DNA of 64,000 nucleotides from Chloroflexota bacterium (lineage in GTDB: Bacteria; Chloroflexota; Anaerolineae; UBA4142), in the NCBI GenBank assembly GCA_016215025.1, contig JACRMI010000124.1, positions 1 through 64,000 of the forward strand, in the 5' to 3' direction. The notes beneath the pieces are model-generated. The model did no database searches. It saw nothing but the letters and a program-made list of their open reading frames with translations, and was not told the DNA's origin. Below, in pieces: positions 26,723 through 35,946 of this stretch. Every line of letters starts with the position of its first letter. Position 1 is the first letter of the stretch. A program made the position numbers and the translations under genes.

Positions 26723-26881
26723 CTCTGCCTCCTCTAACAATGTAAGGCAAATTTCCAATTTGCCCGCAAGTGCGGCACCATAGGTGCCGAAGAAACTTGC
26801 GCTACTCTTATGGCTTTAAAACTATCATCATCCAGTCAAAAACCCGTGCGATACCAGTCAAAAACGTGTCCAAAAGCAAAA

Positions 26882-26932
26882 AGACCTAACAAGTTTCGCG
26901 GCTCCTTCGGAGCCGCGAAACTTGTCAGGTCT
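26882..26932. repeat. Long near-perfect hairpin (REP-like)
   Basis: About 23 base pairs (26882-26905 with 26909-26932, one mismatch) with a tight TTC-type loop. Arms read AGACCTAACAAGTTTCGCGG and its complement. It lies between two minus-strand genes next to a MITE-like repeat; the rest of 26723-26881 shows nothing recognisable. Confidence 0.6.
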
Positions 26933-26938
26933 CTTGAA

Positions 26939-27027
26939 CTAGTGCAGCCACAAAATAATGCTGCTGGGTGCATTGTGCATCAAACACGCTTGGCTCACTC
27001 CGCAAGATTTTGTGGATGCACTACTAG
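26939..27027. mobile_element. MITE-like element, copy 1 (89 bp)
   Basis: Bounded by CTAG on both sides, with terminal inverted repeats TGCAGCCACAAAA and TTTTGTGGATGCA (12 of 13 pair). The inner part ACACGCTTGGCTCACTCCGC is nearly identical, in opposite orientation, to copy 2 at 50046-50161. There is no coding capacity. Its right border supplies the TAG stop of the response regulator. Confidence 0.7.
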
Positions 27028-27716
27028 TCGCCTTGAAACAAATAACCAAAACCGCGTTCGGTCAAAATGTGTTCCGGCTTGCGCGGATCATCCTCCACTT
27101 TGCGCCGCAAATACCAAATGTACCGTTTCACATATCCGGTATCCTCACCGAACTCATAACCCCAGACTTTGTTGAGCAACTGCTCATGCGATAATACTCG
27201 TCCCGAATTTTCTGCGAGCGTCGCCAACAATCGATATTCCGTCGGCGTGAGGTCGATGATCTCCCCCTTTTTCGTGACGCGCCGCAAATCGGTGTCGATT
27301 ACTAGATCGCCACTCGCATAGCGCTTGGGCTTGTGATCGACGGGGACTTGGCGCGAGCGCCCCAACACAGCTTGAACACGCGCCACAATTTCGGCGAAGC
27401 TAAACGGCTTGGTCACATAATCGTCAACGCCCGCCGCAAAACCTTTGAGCTTGTCGTTCTCTTCATCTTTTGCCGTCAGCATGATGATGGGCACTTGACT
27501 TACTTGCCGAATGCGTGCCGCCGTTTCCCAGCCATCCATGCGCGGCATCATCACATCCAGCAAAACGATGTCGGGTTGCTTGGCGTACAATTCTTGCAGC
27601 GCATCAATTCCATTCGAAGCCGTAATCACTTCATAATCTGCTTTGGATAATGCTTCACGCAATAATCGAACCAGGGTCTTGTCGTCGTCGACCGTAAGCA
27701 CGCGTGCCTTGGTCAT
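27024..27716 (-). CDS. OmpR-family response regulator
   Basis: 230 residues. The receiver (3-118) has VDDDK acidic pocket, the phospho-acceptor Asp in VLLDVMMPRMDG (about residue 54), Thr in MLTAKD and Lys in VTKPF. The C-terminal winged helix (about 135-228) shows LTPTEYRLLATLAENSGRV and YIWYLRRKVEDD, the OmpR DNA-binding pattern. It overlaps the kinase gene as ATGA, so it is its cognate regulator. The TAG stop coincides with the CTAG border of a MITE-like element, so the native C-terminus may have been trimmed by the insertion. Confidence 0.92.
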   Translation of the reverse strand: MTKARVLTVDDDKTLVRLLREALSKADYEVITASNGIDALQELYAKQPDIVLLDVMMPRMDGWETAARIRQVSQVPIIMLTAKDEENDKLKGFAAGVDDYVTKPFSFAEIVARVQAVLGRSRQVPVDHKPKRYASGDLVIDTDLRRVTKKGEIIDLTPTEYRLLATLAENSGRVLSHEQLLNKVWGYEFGEDTGYVKRYIWYLRRKVEDDPRKPEHILTERGFGYLFQGD

Positions 27717-29260
27717 TTTCGTCCCCCTGATGATACGCGTCGAGCGCCACCCAATTCCATTTCGCCGCGCCCTGCTAACGGCAAAGAGAATCGAAATGTC
27801 GAACCTTCGCCTAGGATGCTATCGACGGAAATTTGACCACCTTGCGCTTCGACGAGCCGCCGACAAATGTATAACCCCAAGCCATGACCGTACGTTTCCG
27901 ACGAATCGCCTCGGTCGACGCGATGGAATTTATCAAAGATTTTTTGGACCTCGTCAGACGGAATGCCTACCCCTTGATCCGACACCGAGACCAACATAAA
28001 TTTGCCATTCGACTCGGCATCAATTCGGATGGAGGTGCCTTCTGCCGAATATTTTATTGCGTTGTCAATCAAGTTGAATAATACCTCTTCAGTTCGATCA
28101 CGGTCTGCCCACACCGATGGCAAATTCTCGGCGCGCGGATGCTCGAACGGATTCGATACGTCGCGCGATTCCCAAACGCCGATTACTTTTTCGATCAAGC
28201 CGACAATATTGAATGCTTGCGGCTGGAGCACCAAATGCCCTGCTTCGATTCGACTCACATTCAAGATGCCCTGCACCAAGCGCGTGAGCCGCGCACTCTG
28301 TTCGCCAACGATATGCAGCAAATCGCGATGCTGGCGATCATAACACGGCGCGTCACCTTCGAGCAACAACTCAATCGAACCGTTAATATTGGTGAGCGGT
28401 GCGCGCAATTCATGCGACACCATCGATACAAATTCGGATTTCAATTCATCGAGCTTTTGCAACTCTTGATTGGCACGCTCCAATTCGACGTTGCGCCGGC
28501 GCAACGTCTCCGTCGCCGAAGCAAGCTGCGTCGTCCGCTCAGCAACTTTGGTTTCCAATTCCAGATTCATTTTCTGAATTGCTTGCTCAGTGCGGACACG
28601 CTCGGTGATGTCGCGCAGAATCGCCGAACTGCCAATCACTTCACCCTGTTCGTTCTGCAACTGCGTGCGCGTCAAATCGACGCCGACCCGGCGACCGTCT
28701 TTGGCAATTCGTTCTGTTTCATAATTGCGAATAAAACCGTCTTGTTTGACTTGATTCGCAAGCCATTCCACTTCACCGCGTGAATCGATATCCGGTGGGA
28801 TGATGATTCGGAAATGTTTGCCCACGACCTCGTCGGCACTATAACCAAAAATCATTTCCGCACCGCGATTCCAAGTTTGAATAATCCCATCGTTATCGAG
28901 CGTGATAATGGCATCAGCCGAGTTGGAACAAACCGTCGCCAGTAACCGTTCCTGCTCATGCGCTGCTTGCACGGCGCGTTCTTGCTCTCGTTCGGCCTGG
29001 GCTTTGGCGGCAAGCGCCTTTTCACTTTCCTCGACACGTTGAGAAATCCAATTGATCGTAAACCAAATGGTCACAGGACCAATCGTGCCATAGACAACCA
29101 GATCAAGAAAAAAATGGAGGTTTTCCGTTAGGTTGGGGGAGAATAAAAATTTGGATAGTTCGTAGAGAAGAACGCCGAGGAAAACTGCAAATGGTAATAC
29201 GCTACGCAGCCACGCCAGGCGAGCGCGTAAATCTTTAGAAGCAAAAAATGATAACGTCAT
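27713..29260 (-). CDS. Membrane PAS sensor histidine kinase
   Basis: 515 residues. Two N-terminal helices (about 20-38 and 48-70) with almost no outer loop, a coiled coil, a PAS domain (about 105-220, ADAIITLDNDGIIQTWNRGAEMIFGY), a second coiled coil, HisKA (SHELRAPLTNINGS) and HATPase_c (NLIDNAIKYSAEG, DQGVGIP, GHGLGLYI). It phosphorylates the coupled OmpR-type regulator. The short outer part suggests that the signal is sensed in the membrane or by the PAS domain. Confidence 0.9.
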   Translation of the reverse strand: MTLSFFASKDLRARLAWLRSVLPFAVFLGVLLYELSKFLFSPNLTENLHFFLDLVVYGTIGPVTIWFTINWISQRVEESEKALAAKAQAEREQERAVQAAHEQERLLATVCSNSADAIITLDNDGIIQTWNRGAEMIFGYSADEVVGKHFRIIIPPDIDSRGEVEWLANQVKQDGFIRNYETERIAKDGRRVGVDLTRTQLQNEQGEVIGSSAILRDITERVRTEQAIQKMNLELETKVAERTTQLASATETLRRRNVELERANQELQKLDELKSEFVSMVSHELRAPLTNINGSIELLLEGDAPCYDRQHRDLLHIVGEQSARLTRLVQGILNVSRIEAGHLVLQPQAFNIVGLIEKVIGVWESRDVSNPFEHPRAENLPSVWADRDRTEEVLFNLIDNAIKYSAEGTSIRIDAESNGKFMLVSVSDQGVGIPSDEVQKIFDKFHRVDRGDSSETYGHGLGLYICRRLVEAQGGQISVDSILGEGSTFRFSLPLAGRGEMELGGARRVSSGGRK

Positions 29261-29337
29261 CGCCAGTCCCCATCGTCAGGGAAAATGATTCGCAATGTTT
29301 GTCTAGCCATAGCTAATTGTTTCTTAACTCGCGGATT

Positions 29338-29365
29338 AGTATAGCACAATTTGATTCTTGCGCAA
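29338..29365 (-). promoter_or_regulatory. Promoter of the kinase/response-regulator pair
   Basis: TTGCGC (29360-29365), 16 bases, and TATACT (29338-29343) preceded by TGC (extended -10), on the minus strand. The leader is about 70 bases. Confidence 0.5.
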
Positions 29366-29671
29366 GTAAGCGCCGTTCAAAAGCCAGGAAAAATCGTAAC
29401 TCAGCCTTCTGTCATAGCGAGGAGCGTTATCAAAGAGCATAGTAATCGACAAACTGCCGAGCGTCGAAGCCGCTTCGCGTTCGTCCATGACTGAGATTGC
29501 TTGCTTCGGCTTCGCTCAGCGCCGGCACGCGAATCGTCCACCACTACCTCATGCGGCATGCCTCCTCGCAACACTTGCACCGCGCGTGGTTGTAGATGAG
29601 TGTGCGAAGTTCAGCACAGCCAGTTCGGCCACAGTCATGCAAGTGTGACAACCAGAGTATTACAAAAAATC
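29366..29671. other. Intergenic region without recognised gene
   Basis: The stretch between the promoter and the HD-GYP gene shows short open frames on both strands but none with a ribosome binding site, family resemblance or repeat similarity that I can defend. Confidence 0.4.
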
Positions 29672-32008
29672 TCAATCATTCGCGACCAACTCCAAAAACT
29701 TGGCTGCGATCGCTGGATCGAACAGAGTGCCCGCACTCTCACGGATGTATTGGCGCACATCTGCCGCCGGCAGTCCGTTTCGATATGGACGATCCGAGCA
29801 CAACGCATCCCACACATCGACGATGCTAAAGATGCGCGCGGCGAGCGGAATCTCTTCGCCTTTCAAGCCGCGCGGATAGCCGCTCCCGTCCCAGTGTTCG
29901 TGATGCGCGTACGGAATCTCCAACGCGGGACGCAGATACGTGATCGGCGAAAGCATGTTAAAGGCATAGACCGGATGCTTGCGCATGATCTTCCATTCTT
30001 CATCTACCAGCGAGCTAGGCTTGCGCAAGATCGCATCGGGTACACCAATTTTTCCAATGTCATGCAACAACGCGCCGCGCCGCAGATTCGGCAGTTCGCT
30101 TTCGGGCAATTGCATCGCGCGCGCGAGGCGTAGCGTCAAGCCGACAACTCGCTGCGTGTGTCCTTCCGTTACACTGTCACGTAGATCGAGCGCACGCGAC
30201 CAACCTTCCAGTGTTGCGTCGTACGACGCAAGCAATTCCGAATTGGAACGCTGCAAGCCTTGGAACAGTTCGATATTGTCGATGGCAATCGCCGCATCGC
30301 GCGCGAGCACCTCTAGGAATTCCATCCACTCGGCATCGGGTTTGAGCGGCTGGCGATGAAAAACTTCGAGCACGCCTTTGATCTGTCCTTTAGCGACCAA
30401 GGGCACGGCAACATACGCTCTGAAATTTTCGCCGACCAATCGACGAATCGGTACAGGCGGTGGCGAGGCAACCAAATCGGAAATGATCGTGTTGACACCA
30501 TCTCTCACGACGTGCCCGGCATAATCTTCGTTCAAAGCGAACGGCAAGATCAAGCGACTCGCCGGCTGTCGAATTCCACGTCCCGCCAAGAATTGCAGCA
30601 TCTGCATACTGGAATCGAATAACAGCGCCGCTGCCGCATCGACATGCAGTTGGACGGTGACTTGATCGAGCAGAATATTGAGCGTGACTTGCAAATCGAA
30701 GGTAGAACTAATCGCTTTGTTGATCGTGCTCAAAGCCATGAGTCGCTGCAGACGAGACTCTGTCTGCTCATGTAACATCTCTCGATGAATCGCATTCGCG
30801 GCGATGTCGGCAATCGCCGTAATCAATCGCAGCTCGGATTTATCGATTGGATTCGTGCGCCCAATCCAGAGGGTCCCAATCGTTTCTGAATAAGCGATGA
30901 GTGGTACGTTTGCCATCGCCGACGATTCAATGCCGATAGCTTGCCCCGGCTTGATCCGCATTCCAATCGACGCAACGAACGTACCGCGCGCCATTTCGAC
31001 GACGGTCTCGCCAGTCTCGGCGTCAGAGAGTGCTAGCGCGGCTCCATCGGCTTGCAACAATTCCATCAAATAATCGAGCACGACAGGTATCATTTCCGCG
31101 CGCGATTGAGCCGAACGCACGGCGGCACTGACGGCAGCGATGGCACGTAATTCGCCTTCGCGTTGGCGGCGCGCAGTCACATCCCGAGCAGCGAGGACTG
31201 CACCCACCGGTTCCCCAGCTTCGTCAAAGAGAAAACTGCCCATCGCTTCGAGCCACATATAGTGACCATCGGCGTGGCGAAAGCGATATTCGATCCGCGC
31301 GCCTGTGCGAGATACTATCGCCGCTTGAATCGCCTCAATCACCGGCGGCATATCATCGGGATGCACATAGTCGTAAACGGTCGTGCCGATCACCTCAATG
31401 GGATCATAGCCCAAAACTTTTTTGAACGATGGGCTAACGTACAAATGTGTGCCGGTCAAATCGACCTGGCTCACCACATCGAGCATGTTGTTGTTAATCA
31501 AGCGCAGACGCGCTTCGCTCGCTTGGATGGCTTGTTGCGCAAGTTGATGTTCTGTTATATCGCGCAAGTTCACCACGATACCGGAAATGACTGGATCGTC
31601 CAGACAGTTGTTGCCGATGAACTGAAAGGTACGCCACGAACCATTGCGATGTCGAACGCGCAACTCGGTCGGTTCGGACGCCGGCCCCGGTGTCATCAAG
31701 CGATGTTGGAACGCAGATTGAGCCGTGGACAAGTCATCGGGGTGAACGAATTCGAATACGTTGTGACCGATCACATCTTGCGCGGTATAGTCTAATGATT
31801 TTTCGATGGCGGGCGAAATGTAGCGAATGATCCCATCCGCTCCCTGAATCAAAATCACATCGGAAGCGTTTTCGACCAGTGGACGAAAATAGTTTTCGTG
31901 AAGAGGAACAGGGGCTGAGGATAACGGAGCTGTCGAGGATGCCTTGTTCGGAATTGAGCGCATGTCGGAATCGGTCTTCAATCGACGTATCCGCTTGGAG
32001 TCTGTCAT
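29672..32008 (-). CDS. PAS-PAS-GAF-GAF-HD-GYP cyclic di-GMP phosphodiesterase
   Basis: 778 residues. Two PAS domains (about 40-160 and 165-285), two GAF domains (about 290-430 and 440-595) and a C-terminal HD-GYP domain (about 610-778) with LLHDIGKIGVPD, HPVYAFNML, HHEHWDGSGYP and DVWDALCSDRPYR. HD-GYP enzymes degrade cyclic di-GMP at a metal centre; all the marker residues are present, so it should be active. There are no membrane segments. GGAGGT before the ATG at 32008 fixes the start. It follows a diguanylate cyclase gene on the same strand, making a synthesis/degradation pair. Confidence 0.9.
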   Translation of the reverse strand: MTDSKRIRRLKTDSDMRSIPNKASSTAPLSSAPVPLHENYFRPLVENASDVILIQGADGIIRYISPAIEKSLDYTAQDVIGHNVFEFVHPDDLSTAQSAFQHRLMTPGPASEPTELRVRHRNGSWRTFQFIGNNCLDDPVISGIVVNLRDITEHQLAQQAIQASEARLRLINNNMLDVVSQVDLTGTHLYVSPSFKKVLGYDPIEVIGTTVYDYVHPDDMPPVIEAIQAAIVSRTGARIEYRFRHADGHYMWLEAMGSFLFDEAGEPVGAVLAARDVTARRQREGELRAIAAVSAAVRSAQSRAEMIPVVLDYLMELLQADGAALALSDAETGETVVEMARGTFVASIGMRIKPGQAIGIESSAMANVPLIAYSETIGTLWIGRTNPIDKSELRLITAIADIAANAIHREMLHEQTESRLQRLMALSTINKAISSTFDLQVTLNILLDQVTVQLHVDAAAALLFDSSMQMLQFLAGRGIRQPASRLILPFALNEDYAGHVVRDGVNTIISDLVASPPPVPIRRLVGENFRAYVAVPLVAKGQIKGVLEVFHRQPLKPDAEWMEFLEVLARDAAIAIDNIELFQGLQRSNSELLASYDATLEGWSRALDLRDSVTEGHTQRVVGLTLRLARAMQLPESELPNLRRGALLHDIGKIGVPDAILRKPSSLVDEEWKIMRKHPVYAFNMLSPITYLRPALEIPYAHHEHWDGSGYPRGLKGEEIPLAARIFSIVDVWDALCSDRPYRNGLPAADVRQYIRESAGTLFDPAIAAKFLELVAND

Positions 32009-32102
32009 CGTTGACCTCCACAAGCAAGCGCGGCAACTTTGGTGCCGAAGCCGCTTGCTCTACTACCGAATTACGTAATCTCGTTAAGAGCGCCTAACAA
32101 GA

Positions 32103-32172
32103 TGTCATGCTGAGCGGAGCGAAGCATCTCATTCTTTGCGGAACGAGACCCTTTGCTTCGCTCAGGGTGACA
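32103..32172. repeat. REP-like palindromic repeat, copy 1 (70 bp)
   Basis: Arms TCATGCTGAGCGGAGCGAAG and CTTCGCTCAGGGTGACA flank a variable middle. Copy 2 (55571-55640) is in opposite orientation with the same arms and a different middle. Translation in one frame gives HPERSKGSRSAKNEML, a peptide often annotated falsely as a gene. Confidence 0.8.
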
Positions 32173-32179
32173 ATCGTTT

Positions 32180-34309
32180 TTATTTGGAACGAGCAATCGC
32201 AACCTGGTCTCTGCCGTTCGCCTTGGCGCGATACAAGGTGCGATCTGCTTCGGTGACCAACGCATCCGCACTGATGGCGTGGTCAGGATAAGTCGCAATT
32301 CCTTGACTTACCGTGGGCGCGGGAACGGATTGACCCAGAGTTCCAGTCAGCGTTAGCGCAGCCATCGTCTGTCGAATCCGTTCCGCTACGTGACAGGCTT
32401 GCTCCGCCGTTGCATTGTGCAGGACAATGCTAAATTCCTCGCCACCCCAGCGCCCGACCGCATCGGTGTGTTTGATGTGGGATCGAATCGCTTGAACAGT
32501 GGCGCGCAGAACCGCATCGCCGACGACATGTCCGAATGTATCGTTGTACTGTTTGAAGAAATCGATATCGAGCATAATGAGCGAGACCGGGTGCTTGTTG
32601 GCTTGGGAACATTCGACCTCCTCACGCAAACGTTGGATCAAGTAACCATGATTGAATGCGCCGGTCAACGAATCACACCGGGATTGCCGTTCTACTTCGC
32701 CATGATGGTGAGCGTTATCGAGCGCCAACACGACTTGCTCCGCAAGGTTTGCCATCATGCGTCGGTCATCTTCATTGAAAGCAAATGGCGTGTACGATGC
32801 TACCACAAGCATACCCAGCAAATTATCACCGGTCATGAGAGGAACACCTAACCACGATTCCGAGGAGCGAGTCTGTCCCACGGTCACCGGTTGAATGGGC
32901 AAGGACCTGCGCTCTTCGCTTAGATGACTGAACATCATCGGTCGACGATTGCTAATGACGAGACTGGCCAAGCCGGCTTGAACGGGAACTTTGGCGGCTG
33001 GAAACCGTTCTCCCTCGTCAATCAAGATTCGCAAGTCGAGCGTCTCATCATTGGGATCATAAAGTGCGACGTAATAGGTGTCGGTCGAAATGACTTGGCG
33101 CAATTCTTGGTAGATCAACTCGAGCAACTTGTCCATTTCGATGGTCGAACCGATGGCGTGCGCCACTTCGTTCAGCACCAGAAAACGCTCCGCCTGCTTG
33201 CGCATGACTTGATGCAATTGAGCATTTTGAACGACGATGGCGATTTGATGCGCAATCGTCTTGAGCAACTCGATCTGAGGACCGTCAAAGGGCTGGTTTT
33301 TCCAACTGCGCGCTTCCACTAAATCGATGACACCAATCATCGTATCTTCAACGCCGAAAGGAACTAGGCACGTCGATTGAATGTTCTCGAACAAAATAGC
33401 TTGCCGTTCGATGTCCGTCAGGTTCTGGATGGGTTGGTCCATGCGCAGAATGACGGGCGCGCGCGTCTCAATCGCTCGCCGATGAAAACTCATCAAGTCG
33501 AGCGAAACCCGTTCGCCGACCTGGAAATGCAAAGGCAGCGCGCGGAGCGGATGCATCCCATAGTTGATCAGAGATTTGCCATCATCGGACAAGAGGCAGA
33601 TGCGACAAAGCGTCACGGGGAAACCCAGGGCAATTTTTTTTGCGCTATCGGGAACGATAATATGCGGATCGAAAAATCCGCCCGTCGGCGCACTCAGGTC
33701 TAACAACAAGGCAAGGTCGTGGTTGTGTCGGGCGGTGTTTGCAAATTGGCGGCGTATGATCCGCGTCAGCGCGATCAACAGAATGACGGTCACGAGCATG
33801 GTAAAGAAATCGAATCCGACGGAAACGATCAGATCGGTGAAGGGTTGGGCGTGGAGAAAACGAACGGCGATATTGATCAGAGTAGTCAGCACCACGCCGA
33901 ATAGCACCACTTGCCATTCAGCGAGGACGGCAGCAACGCTGATGACAGCGATAAAAAAGTTGCTAAGGTCGTAGGGGTAAAAAATGTAATAGGCGTAGCC
34001 CACTATGGTTGCTTGGGCAATGAGGATGGGCAAAAACATCCTGCGGCGCAAACCATAGCGAGGTAGAAACCAGTGAAATGTCCAAATCACCGATCCCAAT
34101 AATAAAAAGGCAATGGTCAGCTTTTGCCAGGGCGCAATGAGAGGAAAGGTCCACCAAAGGATGATGGTTGCGCCACCAATAACTACCCAAGAGACAATTT
34201 CAATCAGTCGAAAAAAAACGGACGGCACACCAGGCATCGCCTCAGCGCGTTGTCGTTCAGGCATCCGTAATCCAATCCCCAAAACTACAAAGGAGCAGAC
34301 CAGCCCCAT
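32180..34309 (-). CDS. Membrane GAF-GAF-GGDEF diguanylate cyclase
   Basis: 709 residues. About six helices in residues 1-190, two GAF domains (about 205-365 and 375-535) and a GGDEF domain (about 545-705) with the active GGEEF motif (VGRWGGEEFSIVLH) and SQGIATYP. It makes cyclic di-GMP from GTP. The inhibitory RxxD site five residues before GGEEF reads KHTD, so product inhibition may be weakened. The ATG at 34309 has AAAGGGGC upstream; MPERQRAE, fifteen codons in, is an alternative start. It is adjacent to the HD-GYP phosphodiesterase and separated by a REP-like repeat. Confidence 0.88.
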   Translation of the reverse strand: MGLVCSFVVLGIGLRMPERQRAEAMPGVPSVFFRLIEIVSWVVIGGATIILWWTFPLIAPWQKLTIAFLLLGSVIWTFHWFLPRYGLRRRMFLPILIAQATIVGYAYYIFYPYDLSNFFIAVISVAAVLAEWQVVLFGVVLTTLINIAVRFLHAQPFTDLIVSVGFDFFTMLVTVILLIALTRIIRRQFANTARHNHDLALLLDLSAPTGGFFDPHIIVPDSAKKIALGFPVTLCRICLLSDDGKSLINYGMHPLRALPLHFQVGERVSLDLMSFHRRAIETRAPVILRMDQPIQNLTDIERQAILFENIQSTCLVPFGVEDTMIGVIDLVEARSWKNQPFDGPQIELLKTIAHQIAIVVQNAQLHQVMRKQAERFLVLNEVAHAIGSTIEMDKLLELIYQELRQVISTDTYYVALYDPNDETLDLRILIDEGERFPAAKVPVQAGLASLVISNRRPMMFSHLSEERRSLPIQPVTVGQTRSSESWLGVPLMTGDNLLGMLVVASYTPFAFNEDDRRMMANLAEQVVLALDNAHHHGEVERQSRCDSLTGAFNHGYLIQRLREEVECSQANKHPVSLIMLDIDFFKQYNDTFGHVVGDAVLRATVQAIRSHIKHTDAVGRWGGEEFSIVLHNATAEQACHVAERIRQTMAALTLTGTLGQSVPAPTVSQGIATYPDHAISADALVTEADRTLYRAKANGRDQVAIARSK

Positions 34310-34339
34310 TGCCTCTGCCCCTTTAGCAGTCGTTGGTTC

Positions 34340-35149
34340 TTACTTTCGTGATCGTGCGATGGCTAGACCTAAAACCAGCACAACAATTCCAATAATGAGC
34401 ACCAACCCACCACAAACGAGTGCGACCATGCCGCCAATGTCACTACTCGGAGCGACCGGCGGACTCGCAATCGGTGGACCGGCTCTTTTCAACGTCAGAA
34501 TGTACGCGGCAACGTCTGATATTTCTTGATTCGATAGCGGTCCGCCATTGGATTGCGCCCACGCCGGCATTTTGGAGCCGGCAACGCCGCGAGAGATCGT
34601 CGTGTCTAGCAGTGCCATCACATTGATGCCAGACCAATCTTTACGCAGCGTCGCGCCGACGCGTCCTTCGCCATTCGCACCATGACAAACAGCGCAGTTG
34701 GCGTTATAGACCTGCGCGCCGCGGGTGCTATCGCCGGGAGGAAAGGTGGCAACTGGGGTCGGCAAGATGGGTTGGCGAGTGGGTGGCAACGTAACGGGCG
34801 GCAATGTTGGCGCAATGTTACCTAACGAGCGAATATAGGCAACGATGTCGTCGATCTCGGCGTCGGTCAGCGGTCCGCCTTTGGATTTTGCCCACGCGGG
34901 CATAACGCTGCCTTGCACACCATTCGAGATCGTATCCTTGAGTAACACATCGACGCGAATGCCGGGGAAATCTTTGGCTAGCGTCGCGCCCACGCGTCCT
35001 TGCCCGCGATCACCATGACAGACGGCGCAATCCTGCGCAAATAACTTTTGTCCTCGAGCTGCATCGCCCGTCTGCGCATGAGCAGTGGCAACCATAACCA
35101 ACGTGGCTGAGACTATGAACAGGGTCAGAGCGAACCACTTGAATTTCAT
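34340..35149 (-). CDS. Diheme c-type cytochrome, membrane-anchored
   Basis: 269 residues. Signal peptide (1-25, cut after AHA), two homologous cytochrome c domains each with CAVCHG heme-attachment motifs (near residues 41 and 159) and methionine ligands in VMPAWAKSKGGPL and KMPAWAQSNGGPL, joined by a Pro/Thr-rich linker, and a C-terminal helix. It carries electrons at the outer face of the membrane. GAGGGAGC before the ATG sets the start. The two domains are near repeats and so arose by duplication. Maturation would need a heme chaperone such as the CcmE-type protein at 26 kb. Confidence 0.92.
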   Translation of the reverse strand: MKFKWFALTLFIVSATLVMVATAHAQTGDAARGQKLFAQDCAVCHGDRGQGRVGATLAKDFPGIRVDVLLKDTISNGVQGSVMPAWAKSKGGPLTDAEIDDIVAYIRSLGNIAPTLPPVTLPPTRQPILPTPVATFPPGDSTRGAQVYNANCAVCHGANGEGRVGATLRKDWSGINVMALLDTTISRGVAGSKMPAWAQSNGGPLSNQEISDVAAYILTLKRAGPPIASPPVAPSSDIGGMVALVCGGLVLIIGIVVLVLGLAIARSRK

Positions 35150-35182
35150 TGTGCTCCCTCGCGAGGAAATTAGGTCGGCACA

Positions 35183-35211
35183 AATATAACACAAATGGCG
35201 GAGAGATTCAA
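35183..35211 (-). promoter_or_regulatory. Extended -10 promoter of the cytochrome gene
   Basis: TTGAAT (35206-35211), 17 bases, TATATT (35183-35188) preceded by TGT, minus strand. The leader is about 28 bases and holds the GAGGGAGC site. Confidence 0.55.
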
Positions 35212-35284
35212 CTGGATATTCAAAAACAAAAGCGAGACGATGAAAACACGTCTCGCTCTCTTCTCTATCACAACGCAGAATATT

Positions 35285-35929
35285 TCATCTTCCCACAAAC
35301 TCACTCAAGCTATAATCGCTCGCATGGTTCTCGAACAATAGCGCCTTGAATTGCTTGACCAAATCCGCAGGCGCATCCTTGCCGATTCGCCCCACCAACG
35401 CGTTATCGGGATACCACGCAATGTTCGGCTCGTCTGTGTCGAAAAACTCAAAGCCAAAGCGGCGCATCACGCGATGCAGCATGTCGCGATATTCGCGCGT
35501 AGTCAGCCCCGTCGATTCGTAATCCCAGCACCAGCGATAACCCGTCGCGATGACGATGCCGGTGTCGTACTGCCCATCCGAGAATGCGGCTGCCATCAAC
35601 GCGCGCGATAGTCCCAGCCCACGCCAATCGCGTCCAACTTCGATGCCGCCCAGTTCATACAAGCCCTTGATGTGGTCTCTACCCCAGCGCGTGTCTTCAT
35701 CCGGCAAGGTAATCGTCACGTAGGCAACAATCACGCGGTTGGGGCTATGCACCAGCGTCACACGACTCTGCGACTGAGCTGCGATCTTGACTAATGTTTG
35801 ATGTTGAAGGTCGGGTCGATTATGCCAGAAAAATCCCAAGCCGGGGTCAATGCCAAGTCCAGCGAGTTCTTGCGATGAACAAGCTGGCACGACGGTTAAG
35901 ACACCGCGGCGAGTGTTGAGTTGTTGCAT
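35285..35929 (-). CDS. acuA: AcuA-like protein acetyltransferase (GNAT)
   Basis: 214 residues. The acetyl-CoA-binding core reads YELGGIEVGRDWRGLGLSRA; downstream landmarks GYRWCWDYESTGL, EYRDMLHRVM, FFDTDEPNIAWYP and ALVGRIGKDAP match the plan of Bacillus AcuA (IELGAIEV, EYRKIME, TDEPEI, RIGK as I recall them). AcuA acetylates and switches off acetyl-CoA synthetase. The next gene downstream is an acetyl-CoA hydrolase/transferase, which supports a role in acetyl-CoA control. AcuB and AcuC are absent, but CBS proteins (AcuB is a CBS protein) occur elsewhere in the window. Confidence 0.7.
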   Translation of the reverse strand: MQQLNTRRGVLTVVPACSSQELAGLGIDPGLGFFWHNRPDLQHQTLVKIAAQSQSRVTLVHSPNRVIVAYVTITLPDEDTRWGRDHIKGLYELGGIEVGRDWRGLGLSRALMAAAFSDGQYDTGIVIATGYRWCWDYESTGLTTREYRDMLHRVMRRFGFEFFDTDEPNIAWYPDNALVGRIGKDAPADLVKQFKALLFENHASDYSLSEFVGR

Positions 35930-35946
35930 TTACTTTCCTATTTTTA

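Noticed and set aside
26958-27194. A small frame with KHAWLTPQDFVDA
   Set aside because: It translates the MITE-like repeat; the same peptide arises from the second copy.
29336-29488. A 50-codon minus-strand frame (MDEREAASTLGSLS...)
   Set aside because: It has no ribosome binding site, matches no family and covers the promoter of the kinase/regulator pair.
32071-32298. A small frame with HPERSKGSRSAKNEML
   Set aside because: It is the translation of the REP-like repeat and not a gene.
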